Shown: positions 17,315 through 27,868, counted from the first letter of the stretch. The stretch is 64,000 nt of DNA from Arthrobacter bambusae (GCF_022606295.1 NZ_JAHHZS010000012.1:62001-126000), one strand, 5' to 3'. Made by a program: numbers and translations. The notes: a model not told the origin generated them from the letters alone.

Positions 17315-17442
17315 ACGGGGCGGCCGGGAAACTGAGAGCTGCCTGTGAGTATTGTCCCGTGCGGCGGGGTTGGTCGGGTTCTTGGTGGTGGTCGGCTAAG
17401 GTTCTGGACTAGTGTTCCGAGTCGGAAAGCAGGTCAGATCCA

Positions 17443-18705
17443 ATGAATCCGTTGTCGTTACGGCTTTCGGCAATCATTGTGCCCTTGCTTGTCGCGTCGC
17501 TTCTCCAAGCCGGCCCGGCTTCGGCGGACGACGATGCCCCGCCGTCGGGCTATCCCAGTTGGGCAGAAGTGCAACAGGCCCAAGGAAATGAAGCAGCCGC
17601 AAGCGCCGAAGTGGACCGGATCAACCAGTTGTTGGCCGGCCTTCAGCAGAAGTCAGGCGAGCTTGGCGCAGCCGCCATCAAAGCGGGAACCGAGTACGCG
17701 AAGGCCCATGACGCCCTGCAGCGCCAGCAAGCTGTGACCCAGAAACTGGCTGAGGCATCGCAGCAGGCCAAGGCAAAAGCGGATTCGCTGAAGAAGGCCA
17801 CGTCGTCCCTGGTCGTCAAGGCATACGAGTCCGGCGGGTTCGATCCCGGGCCCTGGTCCGTCGCGAATGCCGCCATCGCGCCTGACAACATTCAAAGTTA
17901 TGCCTTGCTGAACAGGGTTCTCGATCGCACGTCGAAGCTGCACGATGACGCCCTCAGCGCGTCCCGGGCGTCAGCCGCCGCAACCGCCCAGGAACAAGCT
18001 GCGCGCGATGTCCTGGCCCAACTGGACAGTGACGCTGCGGCAAAGGCCCAAGCCGCAGAGTCTGCCAGGCGCGCGGCCGAGGACAGCGTCGCCGCCACGG
18101 ACGGCCAGCGGAAGACCATGGTCGCCCAGCTCGCGTCCTTGACTTCTACCTCGGCCGCAGTGGCACAGAAGTACCAGGAAGGCCAAGTAGCGCTTGCCGC
18201 CTATCAGGCGGCCCAGGAAGCCAAGCGGGAGGCGGCGCAGCGCCAAGCGGAAGCCGACGCCCAGGCAGCGGCCAACCAGCGGGCGCAGCAGGCAGCTGCA
18301 GCCGCCAGCAACCAGCAAGCCGCACCGCCGCCCGTCAGCAGCGGAGGAGGCGGCGGCTTCGGTGGTGGCGGAGGTGGTGGCGGGGGAAGCGTCGTCGACG
18401 ACCCCGCAGGTGCGCGGCAATATGCGTCGTCCCGCCTCGGCGCCTTCGGCTGGGGGCAGGACCAAATGCAGTGTCTGTCACTGCTGTGGAACCAGGAATC
18501 AAGCTGGATGACGGATGCCACGAATCCCAGCAGCGGGGCCTACGGTGTTGCGCAGGCGCTCCCGCCGGACAAGTACTATTCCGCGGGCAGCGACTGGCTC
18601 AGCAACTACCGGACCCAGATCGATTGGGGCCTTGGCTATATCCGTGACCGTTACGGTTCCCCTTGCAACGCCTGGCAGCATGAGATGGGCTTCAACTGGT
18701 ACTAG
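17443..18705 (+). CDS. Secreted coiled-coil protein with transglycosylase-like C-terminal domain
   Basis: 420 residues. A signal peptide (hydrophobic residues 7-25, cleavage likely near GPASA-DDD) is followed by a long Ala/Gln/Lys-rich coiled coil (about residues 40-290). A glycine-rich linker comes next, [16 protein letters not shown] around residue 308. The C-terminal ~100 residues ([45 protein letters not shown]) resemble the SLT-like domain of actinobacterial cell-wall proteins, with Glu in NQESSW the likely catalytic residue. It probably acts on peptidoglycan outside the membrane. It is monocistronic, between recX and miaB. A TAGTGT -10-like box lies at 17410-17415. Confidence 0.75.
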   Translation: MNPLSLRLSAIIVPLLVASLLQAGPASADDDAPPSGYPSWAEVQQAQGNEAAASAEVDRINQLLAGLQQKSGELGAAAIKAGTEYAKAHDALQRQQAVTQKLAEASQQAKAKADSLKKATSSLVVKAYESGGFDPGPWSVANAAIAPDNIQSYALLNRVLDRTSKLHDDALSASRASAAATAQEQAARDVLAQLDSDAAAKAQAAESARRAAEDSVAATDGQRKTMVAQLASLTSTSAAVAQKYQEGQVALAAYQAAQEAKREAAQRQAEADAQAAANQRAQQAAAAASNQQAAPPPVSSGGGGGFGGGGGGGGGSVVDDPAGARQYASSRLGAFGWGQDQMQCLSLLWNQESSWMTDATNPSSGAYGVAQALPPDKYYSAGSDWLSNYRTQIDWGLGYIRDRYGSPCNAWQHEMGFNWY

Positions 18706-18715
18706 TCAGAGGGGC

Positions 18716-18727
18716 TACCCTAGATTG
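18716..18727 (+). promoter_or_regulatory. Leaderless -10 box of miaB
   Basis: TACCCT at 18716-18721 is 6 bases before the GTG at 18728. No Shine-Dalgarno sequence is seen. Confidence 0.45.
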
Positions 18728-20308
18728 GTGAGTTCCCCTTCCGCAGCACCAGCACCAGCCACCCTTCAGCAGCCCACACCGGCCCCGGTCAGCGATACGG
18801 CACCAGACCATGGGGCGAAGCGCACCTACCAGGTCCGCACCTTCGGTTGCCAAATGAACGTCCATGACTCCGAGCGCATGGCAGGGCTCCTGGAGGACGC
18901 AGGATACGTGCCGTTCGATGGCGGCGTCGCCGACGTCGTGGTCTTCAATACCTGCGCCGTGCGTGAGAACGCCGACAACAAGCTGTACGGCAACCTCGGG
19001 GAACTCAAGCAAGTCAAGGCAGCCCATCTGGGAATGCAGATCGCCGTGGGCGGATGCCTGGCGCAAAAGGACCGCGAAACCATCGTGCGCAAGGCGCCAT
19101 GGGTGGATGCGGTGTTCGGCACCCACAACGTGGGGGCGCTGCCCGCGCTGCTGGACCGGGCCCGCCACAACAATGAGGCGCAGCTCGAAATCCTGGAATC
19201 GCTGGACGTGTTCCCGTCCACCCTGCCGACCAAGCGCGACTCCGTGTACTCGGGCTGGGTTTCCATCTCCGTCGGTTGCAACAACACCTGCACCTTCTGC
19301 ATCGTGCCGTCGCTCCGCGGCAAGGAGAAGGACCGCCGTCCCGGAGAGATCCTCGCCGAAATCCAGGCGCTGGTGGACGATGGCGCCGTCGAAGTCACCC
19401 TGCTCGGCCAGAACGTGAATTCCTACGGCGTGGAGTTCGGGGACCGCCTGGCGTTCTCCAAGCTGCTCCGCGCCTGCGGTGACATCCCCGGTCTCGAGCG
19501 TGTCCGCTTCACCAGCCCGCACCCGGCTGCATTCACCGACGACGTCATCGACGCGATGGCCGAGACGGCCAATGTCATGCCGCAGTTGCACATGCCCCTC
19601 CAGTCCGGCTCGGACAAGGTACTCAAGGACATGCGCCGCTCGTACCGTTCCACGAAGTTCCTGGGCATCCTGGACAAAGTCCGCGACAGGATTCCCCACG
19701 CCGCGATCACCACCGATATCATCGTGGGTTTCCCCGGCGAGACGGAAGAGGACTTCCAAGCAACGCTCGACGTCGTCGAGAAGTCGCGCTTCGCCTCGGC
19801 GTTCACCTTCCAGTACTCCAAGCGCCCGGGCACCCCGGCAGCGGACCTTCCGGAACAGCTGCCCAAAGCGGTCGTCCAGGAACGCTACGAGCGGCTGACC
19901 GCCCTCCAGGACCGCATCGCGGCCGAGGAGAACGCGAAACAGCTTGGACGCCGGGTTGAACTGCTTGTCACCGCCCAGTCCGGCCGCAAGGCAGAAGAAA
20001 CGCATCGCCTGTCCGGTCGTTCCCAGGACCAGCGTTTGGTCCACTTCTCCGTGCCCGAAGGCGCAGAGGCCCCGCGGCCCGGCGACTTCGTCACCGTGAC
20101 GATCACCGAGGCCGCTGCCTTCCACCTCGTCTCCGATCCGGCGACGACGGCGGACTACAGCCTGCGGCGCTCCCGGGCCGGTGACGCGTGGGACCGCTCC
20201 CAGGCCGATTCCTGCGGCGCTCCGGCACCGAGTGGCGCAGGCGCCGCGTCCGGCGGCCTCAAAGCCGTCTCCCTCGGTATGCCGTCGCTCCCCGTACGAC
20301 GCGGCTAG
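18728..20308 (+). CDS. miaB: tRNA-2-methylthio-N6-dimethylallyladenosine synthase MiaB
   Basis: 526 residues. A radical SAM methylthiotransferase that modifies A37 of tRNAs already carrying the MiaA isopentenyl group. The UPF0004 domain cysteines are in [24 protein letters not shown] and [10 protein letters not shown]. The radical SAM motif is [11 protein letters not shown], and a TRAM domain follows. About 60 Ala/Ser/Gly-rich residues extend past the TRAM domain. The GTG start is set by the TACCCT box and the family N-terminus. miaA starts 6 bases after the stop. Confidence 0.96.
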   Translation: MSSPSAAPAPATLQQPTPAPVSDTAPDHGAKRTYQVRTFGCQMNVHDSERMAGLLEDAGYVPFDGGVADVVVFNTCAVRENADNKLYGNLGELKQVKAAHLGMQIAVGGCLAQKDRETIVRKAPWVDAVFGTHNVGALPALLDRARHNNEAQLEILESLDVFPSTLPTKRDSVYSGWVSISVGCNNTCTFCIVPSLRGKEKDRRPGEILAEIQALVDDGAVEVTLLGQNVNSYGVEFGDRLAFSKLLRACGDIPGLERVRFTSPHPAAFTDDVIDAMAETANVMPQLHMPLQSGSDKVLKDMRRSYRSTKFLGILDKVRDRIPHAAITTDIIVGFPGETEEDFQATLDVVEKSRFASAFTFQYSKRPGTPAADLPEQLPKAVVQERYERLTALQDRIAAEENAKQLGRRVELLVTAQSGRKAEETHRLSGRSQDQRLVHFSVPEGAEAPRPGDFVTVTITEAAAFHLVSDPATTADYSLRRSRAGDAWDRSQADSCGAPAPSGAGAASGGLKAVSLGMPSLPVRRG

Positions 20309-20314
20309 CCCGGC

Positions 20315-21256
20315 ATGGCAGCAGTACCGGCCGGATCAGCTGATCCGCATCCGCCCGTGATCGCCGTCGTCGGCCCCACTGGTTCCGGCAAATCCGATCT
20401 CGCCGTCAACCTCGCCCTCGCGATGGACGGCGAGGTCATCAACGCCGATGCCATGCAGTTCTACCGTGGCATGGACATCGGCACGGCCAAGATCAGCGTC
20501 GCCGAACGCAGGGGAGTGACCCACCACCTCCTGGACACCATGGATGTCACCGAAGAAGCCAGCGTCTCGGCTTTCCAAACCGACTGCCGGGCCGCCATCC
20601 GTGATATCCAAAGCCGCGGCAAGCGGGCCATCCTGGTGGGCGGCTCCGGCCTCTACGTCCGGGCGGCGTTGGATGTCCTGGAATTTCCCGGGACGGACCC
20701 TGGTGTACGGCAACGGCTGGAGCTGGAGCACGAAACCTCCGGTCTTGCAGGCCTCCAGGAACGGCTGCAACTTGTCGACCCAGTTTCCGCGGGACGGCTC
20801 GGCGACGCGCGCCGGATCATCCGCGCGCTGGAAGTCTTCGAGCTCACCGAGCGCCCGTTCAGCTCCTTCATGCCGCAGCGCGAGTACTTCCAGCCGGCCG
20901 TGCAGATAGGGCTCGACGTCGACCGGCCAGTGCTGCGCGAGCGTTTGGCCGAGCGCGTGCTGAGGATGGTGGACGCTGGACTCCTTGAAGAGGTCGCGCG
21001 GCTCGACGCCGCCGGACTGCGACAAGGCAAGACGGCATCGCGGGCGCTCGGATACGCCCAGTTCCTGAAGGTCCTCGACGGCGAATCCGATACGGCGGCA
21101 GCGGCCGAAGAAACCAACGTGGCCACCCGGCAATTCGCCCGGCGCCAGCTCACCTGGTTCCGGGCCGACCCCCGGATCCACTGGCTTGGCTGGCAGGATC
21201 CGGATTTGGAGGCCAAAGCGACAGAAATCTGCGCAAGCCACGTGTCAGTGATTTAG
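20315..21256 (+). CDS. miaA: tRNA dimethylallyltransferase MiaA
   Basis: 313 residues. MiaA transfers dimethylallyl from DMAPP to A37 of tRNAs reading UNN codons and so makes the MiaB substrate. The P-loop [11 protein letters not shown] and the motifs [18 protein letters not shown] and [12 protein letters not shown] are conserved. The C-terminal [12 protein letters not shown] is also typical. It follows miaB in the same transcript; no ribosome binding site is evident. Confidence 0.96.
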   Translation: MAAVPAGSADPHPPVIAVVGPTGSGKSDLAVNLALAMDGEVINADAMQFYRGMDIGTAKISVAERRGVTHHLLDTMDVTEEASVSAFQTDCRAAIRDIQSRGKRAILVGGSGLYVRAALDVLEFPGTDPGVRQRLELEHETSGLAGLQERLQLVDPVSAGRLGDARRIIRALEVFELTERPFSSFMPQREYFQPAVQIGLDVDRPVLRERLAERVLRMVDAGLLEEVARLDAAGLRQGKTASRALGYAQFLKVLDGESDTAAAAEETNVATRQFARRQLTWFRADPRIHWLGWQDPDLEAKATEICASHVSVI

Positions 21257-21275
21257 GCGGGCCCCCTCGGGCAGG

Positions 21276-21287
21276 TAGCCTTGAGCC
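21276..21287 (+). promoter_or_regulatory. Leaderless -10 box of dapF
   Basis: TAGCCT at 21276-21281 is 6 bases before the dapF ATG. Confidence 0.5.
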
Positions 21288-22256
21288 ATGGATGAAACCC
21301 TTGCATTTTCCGCCCCGCAGCCTGCCGCTGCCGGCGGTTCGGTACCCGCCTCCGGACTTCACGGACTGGCCTTCTCCAAGGGACACGGTACGGGCAACGA
21401 CTTCGTCCTCGTCGCAGACCCCGATGACGCGCACCAGATCTCACCGGAGCAAGTCGCGGCGCTCTGTGACCGCCACCTGGGCATCGGAGGGGACGGGCTC
21501 ATCCGGGCTGTCCCTTCACGGTACCTGCCCGAAGGCCTCCAGCTCCTCGAAGCGGACTCCGATGCCGAGTGGTTCATGGACTACCGCAATGGAGACGGTT
21601 CGCTGTCCGAAATGTGCGGCAACGGCGTCCGGGTGTTCGTCGAATTCCTCATCGAGCAGGGCCTTGTCACGCTCAACGCCGGTGAATCCCTGACCATCGG
21701 GACGCGCGGCGGCATCAAGAAGATTGTCCGGACCACTGAGGGCTATGCGGTGGACATGGGCCCGTGGGAATTCATTTTCCCCAAGGACGCCACGAGCAAG
21801 GCCATGGACTCCCTCGTCAGCGCCGACGGACTGGAAGTCGCCCGGCCCGCCCTTTCCATCAGCATGGGCAACCCGCACACCGTGGTGGCATTGGCCGAAC
21901 TCTCGGAGCTCAAATCCACGCAGCTCTTCAAGGCGCCTGTCGTGGATCCCAAGCCGGCCAACGGCACCAATGTCGAATTCGTGGTTCCCGCGGAGCCCCT
22001 CGTTCACGAAGGAGTCGGCAACATCACCATGCGGGTCCACGAACGCGGCGTGGGTGAGACCCAATCGTGCGGCACCGGCGCCTGCGCGGCCGCCGTCGCC
22101 ATCCGCCACTGGGCAGGGGAAGGCGCCCCGGACACGTGGCGCGTCAAGGTGCCGGGCGGCGTCGTCGGGGTGCGGTTCTTCCCGGGCGAAAGCGGCCGTG
22201 AACATGTGGAGCTGAGCGGGCCCGCCGTGATTGTCGCTAGCGGGACGCTTTCCTGA
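21288..22256 (+). CDS. dapF: Diaminopimelate epimerase DapF
   Basis: 322 residues. DapF interconverts LL- and meso-diaminopimelate, needed for lysine and peptidoglycan. The two catalytic cysteines are in [11 protein letters not shown] and [24 protein letters not shown] is the conserved N-terminal strand. About 25 residues precede that strand, slightly more than usual. The 3' end overlaps the convergent methyltransferase gene by 20 bases. Confidence 0.96.
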   Translation: MDETLAFSAPQPAAAGGSVPASGLHGLAFSKGHGTGNDFVLVADPDDAHQISPEQVAALCDRHLGIGGDGLIRAVPSRYLPEGLQLLEADSDAEWFMDYRNGDGSLSEMCGNGVRVFVEFLIEQGLVTLNAGESLTIGTRGGIKKIVRTTEGYAVDMGPWEFIFPKDATSKAMDSLVSADGLEVARPALSISMGNPHTVVALAELSELKSTQLFKAPVVDPKPANGTNVEFVVPAEPLVHEGVGNITMRVHERGVGETQSCGTGACAAAVAIRHWAGEGAPDTWRVKVPGGVVGVRFFPGESGREHVELSGPAVIVASGTLS

Positions 22257-22851
22257 TCCGCAGGACGCGGAAGGATTTCGAGGTGCTTTCCCGGGATACC
22301 GAGAAGGAACCGTCGAGCGTATCGGCCAGCCAGCGCTGAAGCGAGTCCGCCCCGAGGTTTTTCTGCACCACAAGCCAGGCGGTTCCACCCGGCGCGAGCC
22401 GTGGCAGCCACGTGAGCAGCAGCTCGTGGAGTCCATCCTTGCCGATGCGGATGGGCGGGTTGGACCAGATGGTGTCGAACATCACGTCAGGGTCGACGTC
22501 GTCGGGCAGGCTCGCGGTGACATTCCCAAGTTCCAGCAGGGCGGCGTTCTCGTTCGTCAAGGTGACGCAGCGCTCGTTGACATCAACGGCGTAGACGCGC
22601 GCATGCGGCGCCATGAGCCCCATCGTCAGGGCAATGGGACCCCAGCCGCAGCCGATGTCCAGCAGATTTCCCTGCGGGGCGGGCGCCGGAACCTCGGAGA
22701 GCAGGATCGCAGTTCCCTTGTCGATCCCGTCGGGGCTGAAAATGCCGCCCGATGTCTGGAGCCGGCGGGTCGCGCCGGCCAGTTCCACCGTGAGGGGCTT
22801 GCGGGTGAACGGCCCCGCGGGCTGTGCGCTGAAATAGTGAGCAGACTCCAT
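22237..22851 (-). CDS. RsmC-like class I SAM-dependent methyltransferase
   Basis: 204 residues. The N-terminal [13 protein letters not shown] and the strand [17 protein letters not shown] (motif I) followed by [10 protein letters not shown] and [11 protein letters not shown] (NPP substrate motif) place it with RsmC/RlmG-type N2-guanine methyltransferases. It is half the length of E. coli RsmC, being the catalytic domain only. The RNA target is not known. The start at 22851 is preferred because the longer reading frame upstream is unlike the family. A minus-strand TAATCT lies 8 bases upstream. Confidence 0.85.
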   Translation of the reverse strand: MESAHYFSAQPAGPFTRKPLTVELAGATRRLQTSGGIFSPDGIDKGTAILLSEVPAPAPQGNLLDIGCGWGPIALTMGLMAPHARVYAVDVNERCVTLTNENAALLELGNVTASLPDDVDPDVMFDTIWSNPPIRIGKDGLHELLLTWLPRLAPGGTAWLVVQKNLGADSLQRWLADTLDGSFSVSRESTSKSFRVLRIRKASR

Positions 22852-22936
22852 AGCTTGCCAGATTAGTGGCCAGCAGCGGGCAAGGGAAACCGCGCGTCGC
22901 CCCGGGCCGGCCCAACCCGTGCTTGACGCGGTCTGA

Positions 22937-22949
22937 TAGTCTGGTGCGC
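22937..22949 (+). promoter_or_regulatory. Leaderless -10 box upstream of the hflX micro-ORF
   Basis: TAGTCT at 22937-22942 is exactly 7 bases before an ATG at 22950, the same geometry as dapB, dapA and ftsK. It is the best promoter candidate for hflX. Confidence 0.5.
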
Positions 22950-22970
22950 ATGTTCCTGATCTTTGAGTAG
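22950..22970 (+). CDS. Six-residue leader ORF (MFLIFE) in the hflX leader
   Basis: ATG TTC CTG ATC TTT GAG TAG encodes a hydrophobic hexapeptide at what would be the very 5' end of the hflX transcript. The support is the leaderless promoter geometry, not homology. A ribosome starting here and stalling would be well placed to affect the 268-base leader that follows. It could also be chance. Confidence 0.4.
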   Translation: MFLIFE

Positions 22971-23238
22971 CCGGCACCGCCCGCGACGCAGGCCTGCACC
23001 ATGTGCGGCGCCATTCCGCCTTGGCATGTCCATTCCAGACGCTGTTCTTGACGCCTGGATACTCAGCAGATCGGCCCCCTTCCGCCCTTGGGAACTGTGC
23101 ACGCACTCCGCGCAGCCCCTCCGGAGGGATACCCGGACCATCGGCAGGGGCTTGCCAGGCATCAGCCCTGCGCGAATTCCGCGCCATAAGAGACGAATCG
23201 GCACTATTCTGGAAATGCCGAACCCCCTAAAGGAGACC
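22971..23238 (+). promoter_or_regulatory. Long GC-rich 5' leader of hflX
   Basis: There is no credible gene in this stretch. It holds several possible pairings: the palindrome CCCTCCGGAGGG near 23117-23128, and GCAGGGGC (about 23144) with GCCCTGC (about 23164). It ends in a strong ribosome binding site, AAGGAG. No T-rich terminator tail is obvious, so any control may be translational. Confidence 0.4.
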
Positions 23239-24801
23239 ATGACCACGCAGAAGAACACCGGACCCGATTCCGACGCCCAGGACATGAGTCCTGAAGAAAT
23301 CCAGGCTGTCATCGACCGGATTCTCTCCAAGGACGCACCCGCCATGGTGCAGGACCGCGACGAACCCCGGGGCGTGTTTGGCAAGGCCCAGGCGATTTCC
23401 CGCCTGGACGATGAACACAGCATCTACGACGGCGACCAAGAGGACCTGGCCGAGCGCCGGGCCTTGCGCCGCACCGCGGGCCTGTCCACGGAACTGGAAG
23501 ATGTCACCGAGGTCGAATACCGGCAGCTGCGCCTTGAGCGAGTCGTGCTGGCAGGCCTCTGGACCGAAGGCACCCTGGCCGACGCCGAGAATTCGCTCAG
23601 GGAACTTGCCGCTTTGGCCGAAACGGCCGGCTCGGAAGTCTTGGACGGCATCGTCCAGCGCCGCATGAAGCCGGACCCCGGCACGTTCCTTGGCTCAGGC
23701 AAAGCCTTGGAGCTCAAGGACATCGTGATGTCCACCGGCGCGGACACCGTAGTGGTCGACGCCGAACTGGCACCGTCCCAGCGGCGCGGCCTTGAGGACA
23801 TCGTCAAGGTCAAGGTTGTGGACCGCACCACGTTGATCCTCGACATCTTCGCGCAGCATGCCAAGAGCCGCGAGGGCAAGGCCCAGGTGGAGCTGGCCCA
23901 GCTGGAATACCTGTTGCCGCGCCTGCGTGGTTGGGGCGATTCCATGTCCCGCCAGGCCGGTGGCCAGGTGGGCGGCGCCGGCGCCGGCATGGGTTCGCGT
24001 GGTCCTGGTGAAACCAAGATTGAGCTGGACCGCCGTCGAATCCGCACACGCATGGCCAAGCTTCGCCGTGAAATCGCGGCGATGAAGCCCTCGCGCGAGA
24101 CCAAGCGGGCCAACCGCCGTCGTAACGCCGTTCCTTCGGTCGCCATCGCCGGTTACACGAACGCCGGAAAGTCGTCGCTGCTCAATCGCCTGACGGACGC
24201 CGGTGTCCTCGTGGAGAACGCGTTGTTCGCCACCTTGGATCCCACGGTCCGCAAAGCCCAGACACCTGACGGGATCGGCTACACGCTCTCGGACACCGTC
24301 GGCTTTGTGCGTTCGTTGCCCACCCAGCTCGTGGAGGCTTTCCGTTCCACGCTGGAAGAGGTGGCCGACGCCGATCTGATCCTCCACGTGGTGGACGTTT
24401 CGCATCCCGATCCGGAAGGCCAGATCGCCGCCGTCCGCACGGTGTTCAGCGAAGTGGATGCCCGGAAGATCCCGGAAATCATTGTCCTGAACAAGGCGGA
24501 CGCCGCGGATCCGTTCGTCATTGAGCGGCTCAAGCAGAAAGAGCCACGCCACGTCGTCGTGTCCACGCGCACAGGGCAGGGCATTGCGGAGCTCCTTGGA
24601 GCCATCAGCGAGGCCATTCCGCGCCCCGGAGTGCGCCTTGAGGTCCTGATTCCGTACAACCGCGGCGAGCTCATCAACAAGCTGCACAACACCGACGCCG
24701 AAATCCTCAGCCTCGAGCATGAGGAGGAAGGCACCCGCGTGGTGGCCATGGTCCATGAGAACCTCGCCGCCGAGTTGGAGTCGTTCGTCCGCAATGGTTG
24801 A
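23239..24801 (+). CDS. hflX: Ribosome-splitting GTPase HflX
   Basis: 520 residues. HflX binds and splits stalled ribosomes and is induced by ribosome-targeting antibiotics in several actinobacteria and Firmicutes. The N-terminal glycine-rich linker (GGAGAGMGSRGPGETK) and the G domain (GYTNAGKSSLLNRL, DTVGFVRSLP, VLNKADA) are clear. The ATG at 23239 follows AAGGAGACC. The frame is open far upstream, but that part is not HflX-like. The stop overlaps the next gene by 8 bases. Confidence 0.95.
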   Translation: MTTQKNTGPDSDAQDMSPEEIQAVIDRILSKDAPAMVQDRDEPRGVFGKAQAISRLDDEHSIYDGDQEDLAERRALRRTAGLSTELEDVTEVEYRQLRLERVVLAGLWTEGTLADAENSLRELAALAETAGSEVLDGIVQRRMKPDPGTFLGSGKALELKDIVMSTGADTVVVDAELAPSQRRGLEDIVKVKVVDRTTLILDIFAQHAKSREGKAQVELAQLEYLLPRLRGWGDSMSRQAGGQVGGAGAGMGSRGPGETKIELDRRRIRTRMAKLRREIAAMKPSRETKRANRRRNAVPSVAIAGYTNAGKSSLLNRLTDAGVLVENALFATLDPTVRKAQTPDGIGYTLSDTVGFVRSLPTQLVEAFRSTLEEVADADLILHVVDVSHPDPEGQIAAVRTVFSEVDARKIPEIIVLNKADAADPFVIERLKQKEPRHVVVSTRTGQGIAELLGAISEAIPRPGVRLEVLIPYNRGELINKLHNTDAEILSLEHEEEGTRVVAMVHENLAAELESFVRNG

Positions 24802-26857
24802 TCCAGAGGCGGGGGAGCGCGGCGAAACCGTGGGGGAGCGGATCGCCCTCGAACTCCTGGACAAAGCCGTGGCCGGCATGGGCGGGCAAAACCGCACGGG
24901 CCAGCACCAGATGGCCAGGCAGGTGGCGCGGGCGATCGAGACCGGCGAACATCTCCTGGTCCAGGCGGGCACGGGCACGGGCAAGTCCCTCGCGTACCTG
25001 ATTCCGCTCATTGCGCACGCGATGGAAAGCAACAAGCCCACGCTGGTGTCCACGGCTACCCTTGCCCTGCAGACGCAGATCGTGGGCCGGGACCTGCCCC
25101 GCCTCCTGGAAACCATCAATCCGGAGCTGGAACGTCCGGTCAGCATCGCCCTGGTCAAGGGCCGGGCCAACTATGTGTGCCGGCACAAGCTGGAGGGCGG
25201 TTTCCCGAGCGAGGAGCCCGCCGAGGGGCAGTTGTTCTCCCTCGGCGAGGACACCAGCGTCCCGCATCTCGCCGCAGCCATCGGCGGCCCGGCCTCGCAG
25301 CTCGGCAAGGAAGTCCTGCGGCTGCGCGAGTGGGCCGGGAAGACCACCACAGGGGACCGCGACGAACTCATGCCGGGTGTGACAGACCGGGCCTGGCGCC
25401 AAGTATCGGTCACGTCGATGGAATGCCTCGGCGCGCAGAAGTGTCCGATGGCGGAGGAGTGCTTCAGTGAGTTGTCCCGCCACCGTGCCGCGGAGTCCGA
25501 CGTCGTGGTCACCAACCATGCGATGCTCGCCGTCAGCGCCTTCGAAGGCCTGGCCGTGCTGCCCGAGTACGACGTCGTAGTGGTCGACGAGGCCCACGAG
25601 CTCCAGGACCGGGTGACGGGAGCCGTGTCCGGACAGCTGTCGGTGGCGATGATCCATGCCGCGGCCTCGAGCGCCCGCAAACATACAGCCATCACCGTGG
25701 ACGCGCTGAACGCCGCAGCCGACCGCCTGGAACTCGCGATCATCGGTGCGCCGTCCGGCCTCCTGCCCAACGGACTCAATGATGAACAGCTGGATTGCGT
25801 GGACCAGCTCCGGGAAGCGTGCCGTGCGGCGCTTTCCGATTCGAAGGGGGATTCGTCCAACGCGGTCGACGGCGGACGCCAGCTCGCGCGCTCACGGCTC
25901 ATGCTGATCCTTGAGTTGTGCGAACGGCTGCTCTCCGCCCGGGAAAACCGGGAAGTCGTGTGGTTGTCCCGGAACAGCACCTTCGATCCGCAGCAGGGCT
26001 ACACGGCACCCGACGAGGATTCGCCGGCGCTCATCAACATCGCGCCGCTCAGCGTTGCCGGACGCCTCCGGGAAGGTCTCTTCGCAGGCCACACCGTGGT
26101 CTTGACCTCTGCCACCTTGGCCATTGGCTCTGCCTTCGAGGCCACCGCCGGCGGGCTTGGCCTGACTGGCCAAGGCGCCCCGAGCTGGACCGGCGTGGAT
26201 GTCGGCTCGCCGTTCGACTATCCGAAGCAGGGCATGCTGTACGTCGCCAAGCACCTGCCCAAGCCTGGGCGCGGCACTTCGCCCGAGGCGCTCGACGAAC
26301 TTGAAGAGCTCATCAAAGCCTCCCACGGCGGAGCCTTGTGCCTCTTTTCGTCCCGCCGTGCGGCGGAGGACGCCGCGGACGCGATGCGGTCGCGCCTGGA
26401 CGTGGACATCCTGTGCCAAGGCGAATCGACCATGGCCGCGTTGGTCAGGCAGTTTGCCGAGGAAGAGGACACGTGCCTGTTCGGCACCATGTCCCTCTGG
26501 CAGGGCGTCGACGTTCCTGGCGGTTCCTGCCGGCTGGTCGTCATCGACCGGATCCCGTTCCCTCGTCCGGACGATCCCCTGATGACGGCACGATCCCGCG
26601 CGGTCGCGCAGGCCGGGGGCAACGGTTTCATGGCAGTGTCCGCGACGCACGCGGCCATCCGGCTGGCCCAGGGAGCAGGCCGCCTCATCCGCTCAACGGG
26701 GGACAAAGGCGTGGTGGCAGTACTGGATTCACGGCTTTCGACGGAACGCTACGGCAACTTCCTCCGGGCAGCTTTGCCGCCCTTCTGGCCCACGACGGAC
26801 CGTTCAGTGGTGCGCGGTGCGCTCGAGCGGCTTTACGCCGAGTCGGCCAAGGCTTAA
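24794..26857 (+). CDS. DinG-like ATP-dependent DNA helicase
   Basis: 687 residues, an XPD-type superfamily 2 helicase. Walker A AGTGTGKSLAYLIP is near residue 60 and the DEAH box VVVDEAHELQDR near residue 265. Between them four cysteines (YVCRHKL, MECLGAQKCPMAEEC) form the expected iron-sulfur cluster site. Motif VI lies in AAIRLAQGAGRLIRS. It unwinds 5'-3', probably at R-loops or stalled forks. It is coupled to hflX by overlapping start and stop. No LexA box is seen in front of it, so it is not an obvious SOS gene. Confidence 0.92.
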   Translation: MVDPEAGERGETVGERIALELLDKAVAGMGGQNRTGQHQMARQVARAIETGEHLLVQAGTGTGKSLAYLIPLIAHAMESNKPTLVSTATLALQTQIVGRDLPRLLETINPELERPVSIALVKGRANYVCRHKLEGGFPSEEPAEGQLFSLGEDTSVPHLAAAIGGPASQLGKEVLRLREWAGKTTTGDRDELMPGVTDRAWRQVSVTSMECLGAQKCPMAEECFSELSRHRAAESDVVVTNHAMLAVSAFEGLAVLPEYDVVVVDEAHELQDRVTGAVSGQLSVAMIHAAASSARKHTAITVDALNAAADRLELAIIGAPSGLLPNGLNDEQLDCVDQLREACRAALSDSKGDSSNAVDGGRQLARSRLMLILELCERLLSARENREVVWLSRNSTFDPQQGYTAPDEDSPALINIAPLSVAGRLREGLFAGHTVVLTSATLAIGSAFEATAGGLGLTGQGAPSWTGVDVGSPFDYPKQGMLYVAKHLPKPGRGTSPEALDELEELIKASHGGALCLFSSRRAAEDAADAMRSRLDVDILCQGESTMAALVRQFAEEEDTCLFGTMSLWQGVDVPGGSCRLVVIDRIPFPRPDDPLMTARSRAVAQAGGNGFMAVSATHAAIRLAQGAGRLIRSTGDKGVVAVLDSRLSTERYGNFLRAALPPFWPTTDRSVVRGALERLYAESAKA

Positions 26858-26895
26858 AGCGGGCGCGTCCGGGCTCGGGCACGTCTGGGCGCGTC

Positions 26896-27645
26896 CTAGA
26901 GTGAGCGCAGGACCGAGACGACCTTGCCCATGATGGTGGCATGGTCACCCAGGATAGGCTCGTATTGCGTGTTCTGGGGGAGCAGCCATGTGTGGCCGTC
27001 GCGCTGACGGAAGGTCTTGACGGTGGCTTCGTCGTCCAGGAGCGCGGCCACGATGTCGCCGTTGAGTGCGTCGTTCTGCCGCCGTACCACCACCCAGTCG
27101 CCATCGCAGATAGCGGCGTCGATCATGGAATCACCGGCGACCTTCAGCATGAAGAGCTCGCCATGGCCAACCAACTGGCGGGGCAGCGGGAGGACATCTT
27201 CAACGGTCTGGTCGGCCAGGATGGGTCCACCGGCAGCAATGCGCCCCACGAGGGGAACCATGGCCGTGTCGCTGGCACTCGCGAGCTCCGTGACGGCCAG
27301 GCCGCCCGCGCTCCGGAGTTTCGCCGGAGCCTCGACGCCGGGAATGACCGAGCCGCCGTCCAAGGTCAATGGCATGAGGACTTCCATCGCCCGCGGACGC
27401 TTGGGATCGCGGCGGAGATAGCCGAGCTTCTCAAGTTGTGACAACTGGTGCGTGACACTGGACAGGCTGGCCAAGCCAACCGTGTCCCCGATTTCGCGCA
27501 TCGACGGCGGATAGCCATGATCGTTCACTGAACGCTGGATGGTCTCCAGGATTTTCTTCTGGCGGACGGTCAGGCTCTTGGGGGCCTTCTGTGGCTGCTG
27601 GCTCCGCGATGAGGCCGACCCGCTGCCAGTGGCTTTCGCTGCCAT
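26896..27645 (-). CDS. lexA: SOS repressor LexA
   Basis: 249 residues from the ATG at 27645; a TTG at 27654 three codons upstream has the better-spaced ribosome binding site and may be used. The N-terminal winged helix is [20 protein letters not shown]. The protease half has the self-cleavage site Ala138-Gly139 in [11 protein letters not shown], nucleophile Ser173 in VAGDSMIDA and general base Lys210 in EATVKTF. Two LexA-box-like sites lie in the divergent region upstream, so it is autoregulated. The ~24-residue basic N-terminal tail is typical of actinobacteria. Confidence 0.97.
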   Translation of the reverse strand: MAAKATGSGSASSRSQQPQKAPKSLTVRQKKILETIQRSVNDHGYPPSMREIGDTVGLASLSSVTHQLSQLEKLGYLRRDPKRPRAMEVLMPLTLDGGSVIPGVEAPAKLRSAGGLAVTELASASDTAMVPLVGRIAAGGPILADQTVEDVLPLPRQLVGHGELFMLKVAGDSMIDAAICDGDWVVVRRQNDALNGDIVAALLDDEATVKTFRQRDGHTWLLPQNTQYEPILGDHATIMGKVVSVLRSL

Positions 27646-27783
27646 GTTCGCCAACGCCCTTCCGTTCCGCCCGTCCGCCGCTGAGGCGCTTGCCGGGACT
27701 GTCGGCCTGAAATGTCAGACCCTCCTGTTGCACTGATTCAGTGCTCGTTCCTTCACTCAAACGTAGGGCAGGCACAGGCGTTT

Positions 27784-27801
27784 ATCAAACATTTGTTCTA
27801 G
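27784..27801. promoter_or_regulatory. LexA box proximal to lexA
   Basis: ATCAAACATTTGTTCTAG matches the other boxes at the central AAACATxTGTTC. It is the weakest of the five sites. It lies 138 bases upstream of the lexA ATG. Confidence 0.6.
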
Positions 27802-27850
27802 CGAGTCTCGACATCGTTCGTTGATAAGTGCTAAAAATGTCATAGCAAGG

Positions 27851-27868
27851 TTCGAATATGTGTTCTAT
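27851..27868. promoter_or_regulatory. LexA box proximal to the LysM gene
   Basis: TTCGAATATGTGTTCTAT is four mismatches from the perfect box. It overlaps a plus-strand -10-like TATAAA just downstream. The 349-base gap between lexA and the LysM gene holds these two boxes and no gene that I can support. Confidence 0.7.

Noticed and set aside
26858-26895. Terminator between the DinG-like gene and lexA
   Set aside because: The gap contains direct repeats of GGGCGCGTCC but no inverted repeat able to form a stem.
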